Shown piece after piece: positions 12,801 to 21,790 of a DNA stretch of 64,000 bases. Positions within the stretch are counted from its first letter, which is position 1. Every line of letters starts with the position of its first letter. The notes under the pieces were generated by a model that saw nothing but the letters and a program-made list of their open reading frames with translations, was not told the DNA's origin and ran no database searches. This stretch comes from Cocos nucifera. Lineage: Eukaryota; Streptophyta; Magnoliopsida; Arecales; Arecaceae. Made by a program: the position numbers and the translations under genes. The stretch is from assembly GCA_006176705.1 (NCBI GenBank), contig QRFJ01004980.1:1-64000 (forward strand), written 5' to 3'.

Positions 12801-13249
12801 ATCGAACTTCGGTCGATCGAGCTCCTACTGAACTCTTAAGTGTCCAAGCCTCAACCGAAGTCCAATAGCCGGTCGAACCCCCAAACGGCCGAGCTTCGGA
12901 TTCTCAACAGCCGAACTCTTCAATGGACGAGCCTTAGCTACATACCTCCGGCCAGATGTCTATGGGAGCCGAACTCCCTCCTATCTTCCTCTTCAGGAGC
13001 CCGAACTCCTCCAAAATGGGCACACGATGAAGGCCTTCAACCCTTCATTCAGCAAGCTCTGCAACCATCACCATCAATCAGTCCGCCACACCATCAGTCA
13101 GTCCACCGCAGGCGATAGCGACCCACTGTCAGGCGGCGATGGCTGTCACCCTCAATCCATCGCACACGGCACCAGCCCGTGAGACTGACTCCACCGAACC
13201 TCGAGCGGCCCACCAGCACGCGGCTGCAGTTGTCACCATCAAGCTTCAC

Positions 13250-13257
13250 TATATAAA
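13250..13257 (+). promoter_or_regulatory. TATA box of Tat-like LTR
   Basis: TATATAAA followed by GGACCC about 260 bp before the LTR end, identical in the 3' LTR at 19796-19803. Transcription would start about 30 bp downstream, making R and U5 short. Confidence 0.7.
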
Positions 13258-13513
13258 GGACCCTCCCGATACGCTAAGGCTAAGCTCTCTGAACTCTCGA
13301 CTCTCTAAGCTCTCCTCCTCATCTCTAAGCTCCAGAACTCATTCCAAGCACTCCATTACTGTTGGCCGAAAACTAACTTGACCGTCGGAGGGTCCTGCCG
13401 GAGCCACCCCCCCACCGGTTTCGAACGGAACTTCATTTTGCAGGTCCCCGACGGCGACCTCAGCGGCCTCGACTCCGACGACCTCCGACGAGGATGGATT
13501 TCTGCACCAACAG

Positions 13514-13532
13514 ATTGGTGCTAGAGGAAGGG
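13514..13532 (+). other. Probable primer binding site of the Tat-like element
   Basis: ATTGGTGCTAGAGGAAGGG starts one base after the 5' LTR end, the usual position. The leading TGG fits the CCA end of a tRNA. I could not assign the tRNA species with confidence. Confidence 0.5.
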
Positions 13533-13626
13533 CCTGAACCTTCAAGGTTCCCTTATTCTTAAAGGAGTGCTCGGCGACCCTTCTCTTCCCTCTCCGGAGA
13601 TCTTTCTTTTCTCTTCCAAAGAGAAA

Positions 13627-13850
13627 ATGCCACCCAGGAGAGCTTCGGCACGGCGCTCGGTGGCCTCCACGACCCGATCCCGTCCAGGCCCGTCTGTTCC
13701 TGCTTCAGCCCCGGCGGCCTAGGTTCCACCTGCACCCGGGTGGATGTGAAGCAGTTCGGCCTGCTTGTCCGACAGATCCGTGGCATCACAGAGGCATTGC
13801 AGGCTATACAGCAGCCTTCGATGGCGACTTCACCAGCAAGCCCGCCATGA
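13627..13850 (+). pseudogene. Tat-like gag N-terminal relic
   Basis: An ATG at 13627 opens MPPRRASARRSVASTTRSRP, a basic, Ser/Pro-rich start typical of Tat-type gag. It meets a TAG after 31 codons. One frame over, from 13740, the code reads VDVKQFGLLVRQIRGITEAL and goes on QAIQQPS before a TGA at 13848-13850. This resembles the helical segment that follows the low-complexity start in these Gag proteins. The conserved capsid domain does not follow, so most of gag is missing. Family assignment rests on this segment and the fragment at 14946. Confidence 0.65.
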
Positions 13851-14770
13851 GGGCGCGAGGAATCAGCCTTAAAAAGAGCCCAATCGCCTCGAAGAGAGAA
13901 ACGGAGAGCAGAAGTTCCCCCGCCGAAGCAGAATGAAGTTCGGTGTGAGGAAGGCCGAACCCACCCATGAGCCCGTCATCGAGGAAGCTCCGACAAAGAA
14001 GTATGAAGTCCTCCCACAGAAACTTCCACGAAAAAGTGGAACGAAGTTCGGCGCAAGTGAGGCCGAACTCACGCTCCAGTATGTCCCCCAAAGGAACCAC
14101 CTACAAAGTGTTCACCGAAGGCGGAATGAAGTTCGGGCAAGAAAAGCTGAGCTCGTCCGAACTCGTCCGAACAAGAGCAGCAGGAAGTTCTCCCATGGTG
14201 GGTCTCGCGGGAAAGAGGAATAAAGTTCGGCTCGAGGAAAAGCCGAGCTCCCCCCAAAGCTCATCATCAAAGCGAAATGAAGTTTGGCACAAACAAGGGC
14301 GGAGCAAAGTTCCCCCACGGGATGAAGTTCGGGACGAGGGCGGAGGAAAGTTCTCCCGTGGAATGAAGCCGAACTCCTCAGCTCAACCTCCAAATGAAGT
14401 TCGGCGCAGGCAAGGATGGAACGAAGCCCCCACGGAATAAAGTTCGGCACAAGCGAGGGCGGAACAAAGTTCTCCTGCGGAATGAAGTTCTCCCAAAGTT
14501 CGGCATCAGGGAGGCCGAACTCTGCAGCAGATCACCCAAGTGAAGTTCGGCCACGCTCGAGACCGCCCCAGGGCGATCGAGGCCGAACTCCCCCTCAAGT
14601 ACGTCGCTACAACGAATTCACGGGAGGTGCAATAAAGTTCGGGCAAGCAAAGCCGACCCCCTCTCTGCGAGCAAGGAAGTCCGGACAAAGAAGCATGAAG
14701 TTCTCCCACGGAAAGTTTCGCGGGAAAGCGGAATGAAGCTCCACGCAAGCGAAGCCCGAACTTCTCGAGC
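13851..14770 (+). repeat. Degenerate AAGTTCGGC-rich repeat region
   Basis: A run of imperfect, irregularly spaced units based on GGAATGAAGTTCGG(C/G)CAAG, e.g. near 13930, 14049, 14127, 14224, 14396, 14429, 14537 and 14633. The motif AGTTCGGC is the reverse complement of the GCCGAACT motif that fills the LTRs. GCCGAACTC also appears here in the direct orientation beside it, making local inverted pairs. Frames are open on both strands only because of composition; I see no protein family. Confidence 0.65.
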
Positions 14771-14945
14771 TCACCGCAAAGGAAGCCCCGACAGAAGGGC
14801 GCGAAGAAATCCTCCTCCCGAAAGGATTCCGCAGCTACGACCCGCTCCTCTAACTCGAATTCTCGGCGAAGTTAAGAGCCAGCCGCCAAGACCTGAAGGA
14901 CTACGGCCTCCCCAAACGTGCGCGATCGAAGGCAAGTAAAGCCCC

Positions 14946-15089
14946 TACCATCGCGACCACGGCCACGACACTGAGGAATACGTTCAGCTCCAAGACGAGA
15001 TTGAAGAGCTCGTCAAAAAGGGACGACGGGATAAATTCCTCCGACGCCGGTCTGAAGCAGGAGAAGATCGGCTAAAGGCGCTGCCGTAA
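14946..15089 (+). pseudogene. Tat-like gag C-terminal relic (zinc-knuckle region)
   Basis: Frame from 14946 to a TAA at 15087-15089. It begins YHRDHGHDTEEYVQLQDEIE and goes on through ELVKKGRRDKFLRRR. The C-x2-C-x4-H-x4-C knuckle of Tat Gag normally reads CxFHRDHGHDTEDC, followed by the same QLxDEIExLxxxG segment. Here the spacing and HRDHGHDTE core are kept but the cysteines are gone: the residue before YHRD is Pro, and Tyr sits at the last Cys position. This is good evidence for the Tat lineage and for loss of coding function. Protease and pol do not follow. Confidence 0.75.
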
Positions 15090-15410
15090 CTAGAAAAGAC
15101 AAGAAGGTCGGCCGCCTTCGCGGCGTCATCAACGCCACCCCGGGGAGGAGCTAGGAGCTAGCTACATCGGGTGATTGTCGTCCCCAGCGACAAAGTCAAG
15201 AGAAGCATGTTCCAAATTAAGAAGGCCGGCATGAGATAGAGGAGGTCGTCTGGACGGGACTTACTGCCCGAGGGAACTCCGAGGAACAACACCCCGACAA
15301 CCCTCGAACGGAAATGCGCTGCGATCAGCTTCTCCTCGGTAAAACTCTCCCCTCTCAATAAAATCATTTCTGGATGCGAAAACTATGCGATGACAGGGAA
15401 GAAGCAGTCA
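15090..15410 (+). other. Spacer between gag relic and tandem array
   Basis: About 320 bp with scattered short frames. The first part (15100-15150) may be the last residues of gag in shifted frames. An AATAAA at about 15357 could be a cryptic poly(A) signal. All of PR, RT, RH and IN (about 4 kb in an autonomous relative) must have been lost at or before this point. Confidence 0.4.
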
Positions 15411-15419
15411 AGCCGCGTT

Positions 15420-16149
15420 AGGAACAGGAGGAGAACCTCGTCCTAGCACGAGCAAAGTCGAAGGCCCCGATCCACGAAGGACGGGATGGGGGGAGAGGCG
15501 AGGACGACGGTCCTCATGTGCCCCCACAGCCGGCTAGGAACAGGAGGAGAACCTCGTCCTAGCGTGAGCAAAGTCGAAGGCCCCGTCCACAAAGGACGGG
15601 ATGGGGGGAGAAGCGAGGACGACGGTCCTCATGTGCCCCCACAGCCGGCTAGGAACAGGAGGAGAACCTCGTCCTAGCGTGAGCAAAGTCGAAGGCCCCG
15701 TCCACAAAGGACGGGATGGGGGGAGAAGGCGAGGACGACGGTCCTCATGTGCCCCCACAGCCGGCTAGGAACAGGAGGAGAACCTCGTCCTAGCGTGAGC
15801 AAAGTCGAAGGCCCCGTCCACAAAGGACGGAGATGGGGGGAGAGGCGAGGACGACGGTCCCCATGTGCCCCCACAGCCCGTTAGGAACAGGAGGAGAACC
15901 TCGTCCTAACGCGAGCAAAGGTCGAAGGCCTCGTTCACCTAAAGGACGAGATGGGGGGAGAGGCGAGGACGACGGTCCCCATGTGCCCCCACAGCCCGTT
16001 AGGAACAGGAGGAGAACCTCGTCCTAACACGAGCAAGGTCGAAGGCCTCGTTCACCTAAAATGAGATGGGGGAGAGGCGAGGACGACGGTCCCCATGTGC
16101 CCCCACAGCCCATTAGGAACAGGAGGAAAACCTCATCCTAATGCGAGCA
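15420..16149 (+). repeat. Tandem array 1: seven copies of a 114-118 bp unit
   Basis: Units begin at AGGAACAGGAGGAGAACCTC near 15420, 15536, 15651, 15767, 15883, 16001 and 16115. Each unit has CGTCCTA(A/G)C(A/G)(C/T)GAGCAAAGTCGAAGGC, an AAGGACGGGATGGGGGGAGA-type purine block, GACGACGGTCC and CCCCCACAGCC. The first four are nearly identical; later ones diverge (CCGTTAGG for CGGCTAGG, and CTCGTTC for CCCGTCC) and grade into array 2, which reuses the AGGAACAGGAGGAGAACCTC core. Each core can fold: (T)TAGGA pairs with TCCTAA, and GAGG with CCTC inside it. Confidence 0.9.
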
Positions 16150-18480
16150 ATAACCTCGGACCGTAGGAGATAAGATCTCCCCCGAGGGAAGCTCGGCTGT
16201 AGGAGATAAGATCTCCCCCGAGCGCGCACCTCGGCCGCAGGAGATAAGATCTCCCCCGAGTGAAGCTCGGCCGCAGGAGATAAGATCTCCCCCGAGCGCG
16301 CACTTCAACCTCGGCTAGAGATAAGATCTCTCCCGAGCGACCGTGAACAACCTCGGTTAGGAACAGGAGGAGAACCTCGTCCTAACGCGAGCACCAACCT
16401 CGGCTAGAGATAAGATCTCTCCCGAGCGACCGTGAACAACCTCGGTTAGGAACAGGAGGAGAACCTCGTCCTAACACGAGCACCAACCTCGGCTAGAGAT
16501 AAGATCTCTCCCGAGCGACGCGAACAGCCTCGGTTAGGAACAGGAGGAGAACCTCGTCCTAACGCGAGCACCAACCTCGGCTAGAGATAAGATCTCTCCC
16601 GAGCGACCGGAACAAGCCTCGGTTAGGAACAGGAGGAGAACCTCGTCCTAACGCGAGCATCAACCTCGGCTGCAGGAGATAAGATCTCCCCCGAGTGAAG
16701 CTCGGCCTGCAGGAGATAAGATCTCCCCCGAGCGCGCACTTCAACCTCGGCTAGAGATAAGATCTCTCCCGAGCGACCGTGAACAACCTCGGTTAGGAAC
16801 AGGAGGAGAACCTCGTCCTAACGCGAGCACCAACCTCGGACTGCAGGAGATAAGATCTCCCCCGAGGGAAGCTCGGCTGCAGGAGATAAGATCTCCCCCG
16901 AGCGCGCACTCGGCCGCAGGAGATAAGATCTCCCCCGAGTGAAGCTCGGCCGCAGGAGATAAGATCTCCCCCGAGCGCGCACTTCAACCTCGGCTAGAGA
17001 TAAGATCTCTCCCGAGCGACCGTGAACAACCTCGGTTAGGAACAGGAGGAGAACCTCGTCCTAACACGAGCACCAACCTCGGCTAGAGATAAGATCTCTC
17101 CCGAGCGACCGCGAACAAGCCTCGGTTAGGAACAGGAGGAGAACCTCGTCCTAACGCGAGCACCAACCTCGGCTAGAGATAAGATCTCTAGAGGATAAGA
17201 TCAGGAGATAAGATCTCCCCGAGCGCGCACTTCAACCTCGGCTAGAGATAAGATCTCTCCCGACAACCTCGGTTAGGAACAGGAGGAGAACCTCGTCCTA
17301 ACGCGAGCACCAACCTCGGCTGCAGGAGATAAGATCTCCCCCGAGGGAAGCTCGGCTGCAGGAGATAAGATCTCCCCCGAGCGCGCACCTCGGCCGCAGG
17401 AGATAAGATCTCCCCCGAGTGAAGCTCGGCCGCAGGAGATAAGATCTCCCCCGAGCGCGCACTTCAACCTCGGCTAGAGATAAGATCTCTCCCGAGCGAC
17501 CGTGAACAACCTCGGTTAGGAACAGGAGGAGAACCTCGTCCTAACACGAGCACCAACCTCGGCTAGAGATAAGATCTCTCCCGAGCGAGCGAACAACCTC
17601 GGTTAGGAACAGGAGGAGAACCTCGTCCTAACGAGCACCAACCTCGGCTAGAGATAAGATCTCTCCCGAGCGACCGTGAACAACCTCGGTTAGGAACAGG
17701 AGGAGAACCTCGTCCTAACGCGAGCACCAACCTCGGCTGCAGGAGATAAGATCTCCCCCGAGGGAAGCTCGGCCGCAGGAGATAAGATCTCCCCCGAGCG
17801 TGCACTTCAACCTCGGCTAGAGATAAGATCTCTCCCGAGCGACCGTGAACAACCTCGGTTAGGAACAGGAGGAGAACCTCGTCCTAACGCGAGCACCAAC
17901 CTCGGCTGCAGGAGATAAGATCTCCCCCGAGGGAAGCTCGACTGTAGGAGATAAGATCTCCCTCGAGTGCGCACTTCGGCCGCAGGAGATAAGATCTCCC
18001 CCGAGTGAAGCTCGGCCGTAGGAGATAAGATCTCCTCCAAGCGCGCACTTCAACCTCGGCTAGAGATAAGATCTCTCCCGAGCGATCGTGAACAACCTCG
18101 GTTAGGAACAGGAGGAGAACCTCGTCCTAACGCGAGCACCAACCTCGGCTAGAGATAAGATCTCTCCCGAGCGATCGCGAACAGCCTCGGTTAGGAACAG
18201 GAGGAGAACCTCGTCCTAACGCGAGCACCAACCTCGGCTAGAGATAAGATCTCTCCCGAGCGACCGCGAACAGCCTCGGTTGAGAACAGGAGGAGAACCT
18301 CGTCCTAATGCGAGCATCAACCTCGACTGCAGGAGATAAGATCTCCCCCGAGCGCGCACTTCGACTGCAGGAGATAAGATCTCCCTCGAGCGCGCACTTC
18401 GACCTCGACTGCTGGAGATAAGATCTCTCCCGAGGGAAGCTCGGCTACTGGAGATGAGAGCTCCCCCGAGCAACTTCGGC
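16150..18480 (+). repeat. Tandem array 2: two interleaved hairpin-forming modules
   Basis: Module X (about 88 bp) has CTCGGCTAGAGATAAGATCT followed by CTCCCGAGCGACCGTGAAC, then CTCGGTTAGGAACAGGAGG and AGAACCTCGTCCTAACGCGAG. Module Y (about 40 bp) has CTCGGCCGCAGGAGATAAG followed by ATCTCCCCCGAGCGCGCACT. In both, CTCGG pairs with CCGAG, and GGAGAT (or AGAGAT) with ATCTCC (or ATCTCT), around an AAG loop. X and Y alternate irregularly. One 480-bp composite is duplicated: 16909-17108 is identical, by direct comparison, to 17389-17588. Minus-strand open frames through the array encode only repeat-derived peptides and are not genes. Confidence 0.9.
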
Positions 18481-18883
18481 TATGAATTAGATCTCCCCTG
18501 AGGAACTGGGCTAACCTCGATAGTAGGGGATGAGATCTCCCCCGAGCGCCCGCATCGACTCCGGCTAGGGATAAACGTAAGGCCCGCGACGACCTCGGCC
18601 AGGGAGCTTCAACATTGACCTCGGCTAGAGAAAGCTATCATGTCAACCTCGACCAGAGAGCTTCAACATCAGCTTCATCAACTTTGGCTGGAAACGAGTT
18701 CCATTTCAACCTCAAAACATCGACTGGAGATGAGGACTCCCCCAAGCCTCAGCCTCAACTTCAGCGTCAACATTGGCTGGAAATGAGACCTCCCCCGAGC
18801 TTCAGCTGCAGCAAACACGGAGCCTGGAAGAAGACTTCGGCAGTCACCTATTTTGGTACTCCCTGCCTTCAATTTTTGAACTC
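18481..18883 (+). repeat. Decayed tail of array 2
   Basis: The CTCGGCTAGAGA... units become irregular (TCGACTGGAGATGAGGACTC, TTGGCTGGAAATGAGACCTC) and lose the paired halves. This looks like an older edge of the same array, up to the polypurine tract. Confidence 0.6.
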
Positions 18884-18900
18884 GGGAGTGGGGGGGCTAC
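18884..18900 (+). other. Polypurine tract of Tat-like element
   Basis: GGGAGTGGGGGGGCTAC lies immediately before the 3' LTR start TGTTGGGG. A G-rich tract ending in GGGGGGCTAC is typical of Tat elements. Confidence 0.85.
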
Positions 18901-20055
18901 TGTTGGGGATAAATCCCACTCCTGCCGAAGCTCGGCCCGACGCTCAGCATAATGCAACCAATAGCCGCAGAAGAGCTTCAGTGCACTGGTCTAGCCGAAC
19001 TCCTTCAGTCGATCGAACTGCCAAGCGGTCGAACTCCAAGCGGCCGAACTTCTTCTAGCAGGCCGAACTGGTCAGCTCCCGAGCTTCTTTCGGACTCCCA
19101 GTGTCGAGACCGAACTTCCTGGGCGGCCGAACTCCTTCGGACCGACTTCAAGCGGCCAAGCTTCAATGAAGTCCTCTCAGCAGCCGAACTCCTCAACGGA
19201 CGGGCTTTAGCGGAATCCCCAAGCGGTCGTCACTCAGGAGCCCAAACTCCTCAGCAGTCATCACTCGGCCGAACTCCTCAGCAGTCGTCACTCGGCCGAA
19301 CTCCTCAGCGGTCGCCCCTCGGTCGAACTCCTCAGCGGTCTCCCTCATCGAACTTCGGTCGACCGAGCTCCTACCGAACTCTCAAGTGTCCAAGCCTCAG
19401 CCGAAGTCCAACAGCCGGCCGAACCCCCAAACGGTCGAGCTTTGGATTCTCAGTAGTCGAACTCTTCAGCGGACGAGCCTTAGCTGCATACCTCCGGCCA
19501 GACGCCTATGGGAGCCGAACTCCCTCCTATCTTCCTCTTTAGGAGCCCGAACTCCTCCAAAATGGGCACACGACGAAGGCCTTCAACCCTTCATTCGGCA
19601 AGCTCTGCAACCATCACCATCAGTCAGTCCGCCGCACCATCAGTCAGTCTGCCGCAGGCGATAGCGACCCACTGTCAGGCGGCGATGGCTGTCACCCTCA
19701 ATCCGCCGCACACGGCACCAGCCCGTGAGACTGACTCCGCCGAACCTCGAGCGGCCCGCCAGCACGCGGCTGCAGTTGTCACCATCAAGCTCCACTATAT
19801 AAAGGACCCTCCCGACACGCTAAGGCTAAGCTCTCTGAACTCTCGACTCTCTAAGATCTCCTCATCTCTAAGCTCCGGAACTCATTCCGAGCACTCCATT
19901 ACTGTTGGCTGGAAACTAACTTGACCGTCGGAGGGTCCTGCCGGAGCCACCCCCCCATCGGTTCCGGATGGGACTTCGTTTTGCAGGTTCCCGACGGCGA
20001 CCTCAGCAGCCTCGACTCCGGCGACCTCCGACGAGGACGGATTTCTGCACCAACA
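18901..20055 (+). repeat. 3' LTR of the Tat-like element
   Basis: Partner of 12355-13512, with the same ends, the same 27-bp tandem repeat and the same TATA box (19796-19803). It is followed by the GACAC duplication at 20056-20060 and the rest of the interrupted Cop1 LTR. The longest open frame across it (18952-19542) is repeat-derived. Confidence 0.92.
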
Positions 20056-20060
20056 GACAC
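20056..20060. repeat. Target-site duplication GACAC, right
   Basis: Exact copy of 12350-12354. Deleting 12355-20060 restores an uninterrupted Cop1 LTR sequence. Confidence 0.93.
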
Positions 20061-20183
20061 TAAATATACATTATGATAAAAAATAATCCATTTTATTATT
20101 TATAATCAAAATTATAATTTTGTTCTTAGAAGTATATAATAAGTGTCAGTCAATTTTGGCTTCTAGGACACACATATCTAACA

Positions 20184-20197
20184 AATTTCTACTTGAC
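20184..20197 (-). other. Polypurine tract of Cop1-A
   Basis: Minus-strand ACCTAAG-free tract GTCAAGTAGAAATT between the pol stop (20198-20200) and the LTR start. The less decayed Cop1-C has GACAAGTGGAAGAT at the same place, so this copy has at least one lost purine-tract G. Confidence 0.65.
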
Positions 20198-20820
20198 CTA
20201 AAGCCAATTGGCTACAAATCTATGTCTCATCTTTTCAAGATGGGCTTCGATCTTCTGCTAGCCCAATGGCTTTGTGAGTGAATCTGTCGCATTATCTGCA
20301 GAGTTGACTCTCTTGACCTTGACGTAATCTTTCTCGAGATAATCATGGATGAGGTGGTATTGCCGCTCGATGTGCTTAGATTTCTGATGAGACTTTGGCT
20401 CCTTAGCAAGGGCAATGGCGCCATTATTATCGTAGTATAGAGGAATGGCATCTGATGGCATCACTCTGATCTCTATGGCAAACTTCTCGTATCAAAATGC
20501 CTCCTTCATAGCTTCTGATGCAGTGATGTACTCTGCTTTCATGATGAAATCGACTATCACTATTTGCTTAGAACTCTTCCAACTGACAACACTACCATTA
20601 CACACAAACAAACTTCCAGATGTCAACTTTTGATCATCTACATCGATCATAAAATTTGAGTCTGTATACCCCTGGACTTGGAGTTCTCCATTACCAAAAA
20701 CCAATAATATATCCTTAGTTCTTCTCAAGTACTTAAGGATACATTTCATAAAAGTCCAGTGTTCTTCATCTAGATTTGACTGATATCTGCTCGTGACACA
20801 CAGCATGGGCTATACCAGGA
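20198..20820 (-). pseudogene. Cop1-A pol: RNase H
   Basis: Minus-strand segments LKYLRRTKDILLVFGNGELQ, VQGYTDSNFMIDVDDQKLTS and CNGSVVSWKSSKQ lead to EAEYxxAS-type and LYYDNNGAIALAKEPKSHQK motifs, the usual Copia RNase H. The end matches Cop1-C, where the frame closes at 61998. Here at least two frame shifts separate the blocks, and an SS-to-FI type change appears around VDFIMKAEYITAS, where the family has ADSTMEAEYIAAS. Confidence 0.85.
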
Positions 20821-21790
20821 TGTGTACATAACATGGCATACATGAAGCTCCCTATTGCTAAAGCATAAGGAATTTTGCTTATGCATTCTATTTTCTTAGG
20901 TGTGCTAGAGCACATCTTTTTGGAGAGATGAATGCCATGTCTGAAGAATACTAATCCCCTTTTAGAATTTTCCATGCTAAACCTCTTTAGCACTTTCTCC
21001 ATATACATCTTTTATGGAAGTCCTAACATCCTATTCAGTCTATCTCTATAGATCATAATTTTTAGAATAAAGGATGCTTCTCCTAGGTCCTTCATGAAGA
21101 ATTCTTTGGATAACCATATTTTAACTATGGTCAACATGGAAATATCATTCTCAATAAGGAGGATATCATCCACATACAATATGAGGAAGACAATAGCACT
21201 CCCGCTGACCTTTCTAAAGACACATGGTTCCTCCTCATTCTTGATGAAATCAAACAATTTGATCACATCATTAAAATGAGTATTCCAGCTTTGAGATGCT
21301 TGCTTAAGTCTATATATGGATCTTTGCAACTTGCATACCTTATGATCAGCATCACTGGATGTGAAACCTAGCAGCTATTCTATATAGATATCTTCCTCAA
21401 GGTATCCATTTAAGGACATTGTGTTCATGTCCATTTGCCATATTTCATAATCGAAATAGGCTGCAATAGCAAGTAATGTACGGATGGATTTTAGCATAGC
21501 TACTGGCAAAAAGATATCCTGATAGTCAATGCCTTCACATTGACTATACTCTTTTTGCCACTAATCTAGCTTTGAATGTCTCTATATTTTCATTTACACC
21601 AATCTTTCTCTTGTAGATCCATTTACACCCAATAGGTAGTATACCTTCTGGTGGATCTACTAAGGTTCAGACTTAGTTTGAGTGCATCAAGTCAATTTCT
21701 GACTTTATTGCCTCTAACAATTTCTCGGAGTCAATATCCGATATCGCTTCGTCATAGGTTTTGAGATCATCACCATGAACCTCATTACCT
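20821..21790 (-). pseudogene. Cop1-A pol: reverse transcriptase
   Basis: RNA-dependent DNA polymerase region. Minus-strand code includes an N-terminal RT part near 21720-21400 (broken), then SIYRLKQASQSWNTHFNDVI and FLILYVDDILLIENDI, with the YVDD catalytic motif intact at 21165-21176. FMKDLGEASFILKIMIYRDR and IPYALAIGSFMYAMLCTHPG follow. Frame changes and stops occur between the blocks, for instance where LSQKMYIEKVLKRFS should run on near 21008. Confidence 0.88.

Larger units (their letters stand above)
12355..13512 (+). repeat. 5' LTR of the Tat-like element
   Basis: Starts TGTTGGGGATAAATCCC and ends CACCAACA, and is repeated at 18901-20055. In the first 130-150 bases I count about ten to a dozen differences between the two LTRs. 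It is packed with the motif GCCGAACT(C/T)C in the plus direction. A TATA box is at 13250-13257. Long open frames in it (e.g. 12406-12708) have biased, repeat-derived composition and are not genes. Confidence 0.92.
12355..20055 (+). mobile_element. Non-autonomous Tat-like Ty3/gypsy element with tandem-repeat interior
   Basis: A 7.7-kb GC-rich element bounded by two 1.16-kb LTRs (12355-13512 and 18901-20055) and exact GACAC duplications. The interior has relics of both ends of a Tat-like gag but no protease, RT, RNase H or integrase that I can find. In their place are a purine-rich GTTCGG region, seven 116-bp repeats and a 2.3-kb array of hairpin units. A G-rich polypurine tract precedes the 3' LTR. 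It must have been mobilised by enzymes from elsewhere. Base composition is quite unlike the AT-rich Copia LTR around it. Confidence 0.9.
10213..20183 (-). repeat. 3' LTR of Cop1-A (L3), interrupted at 12355-20055
   Basis: L3 is continuous with L4 by eye on both sides of the insertion: 10213-12354 gives the end, and 20061-20183 the beginning, of the LTR in element orientation. The right edge at 20183 reads minus-strand TGTTAGATATGTGTGTCC. Net LTR length is about 2.27 kb. The position of the TATA box seen in L4 reads TATCTAAA here, a one-base loss. A short W-box-like group lies at 11135-11163. Confidence 0.88.

Noticed and set aside
13967..14440. 157-codon frame in the AAGTTCGGC region
   Set aside because: Frames are open on both strands because of composition, and no family resemblance was seen.
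16559..18473. Minus-strand frames with repeated GRSYLL and TRFSSCS peptides that look like a repeat protein
   Set aside because: The peptides follow directly from translating the DNA repeat, the frames start and stop at unit irregularities, and no signal for translation is seen.
15420..18480. CRISPR-like look of regularly spaced palindromic repeats
   Set aside because: There are no unique spacers and no cas genes; the sequence between repeats is itself repeated, and the array lies within a plant LTR element.
18952..19542. 196-codon frame in the Tat-like 3' LTR
   Set aside because: It lies wholly in the LTR, its Ser/Pro/Arg-rich composition comes from GCCGAACT repeats, and the 5' LTR copy of the frame is broken.
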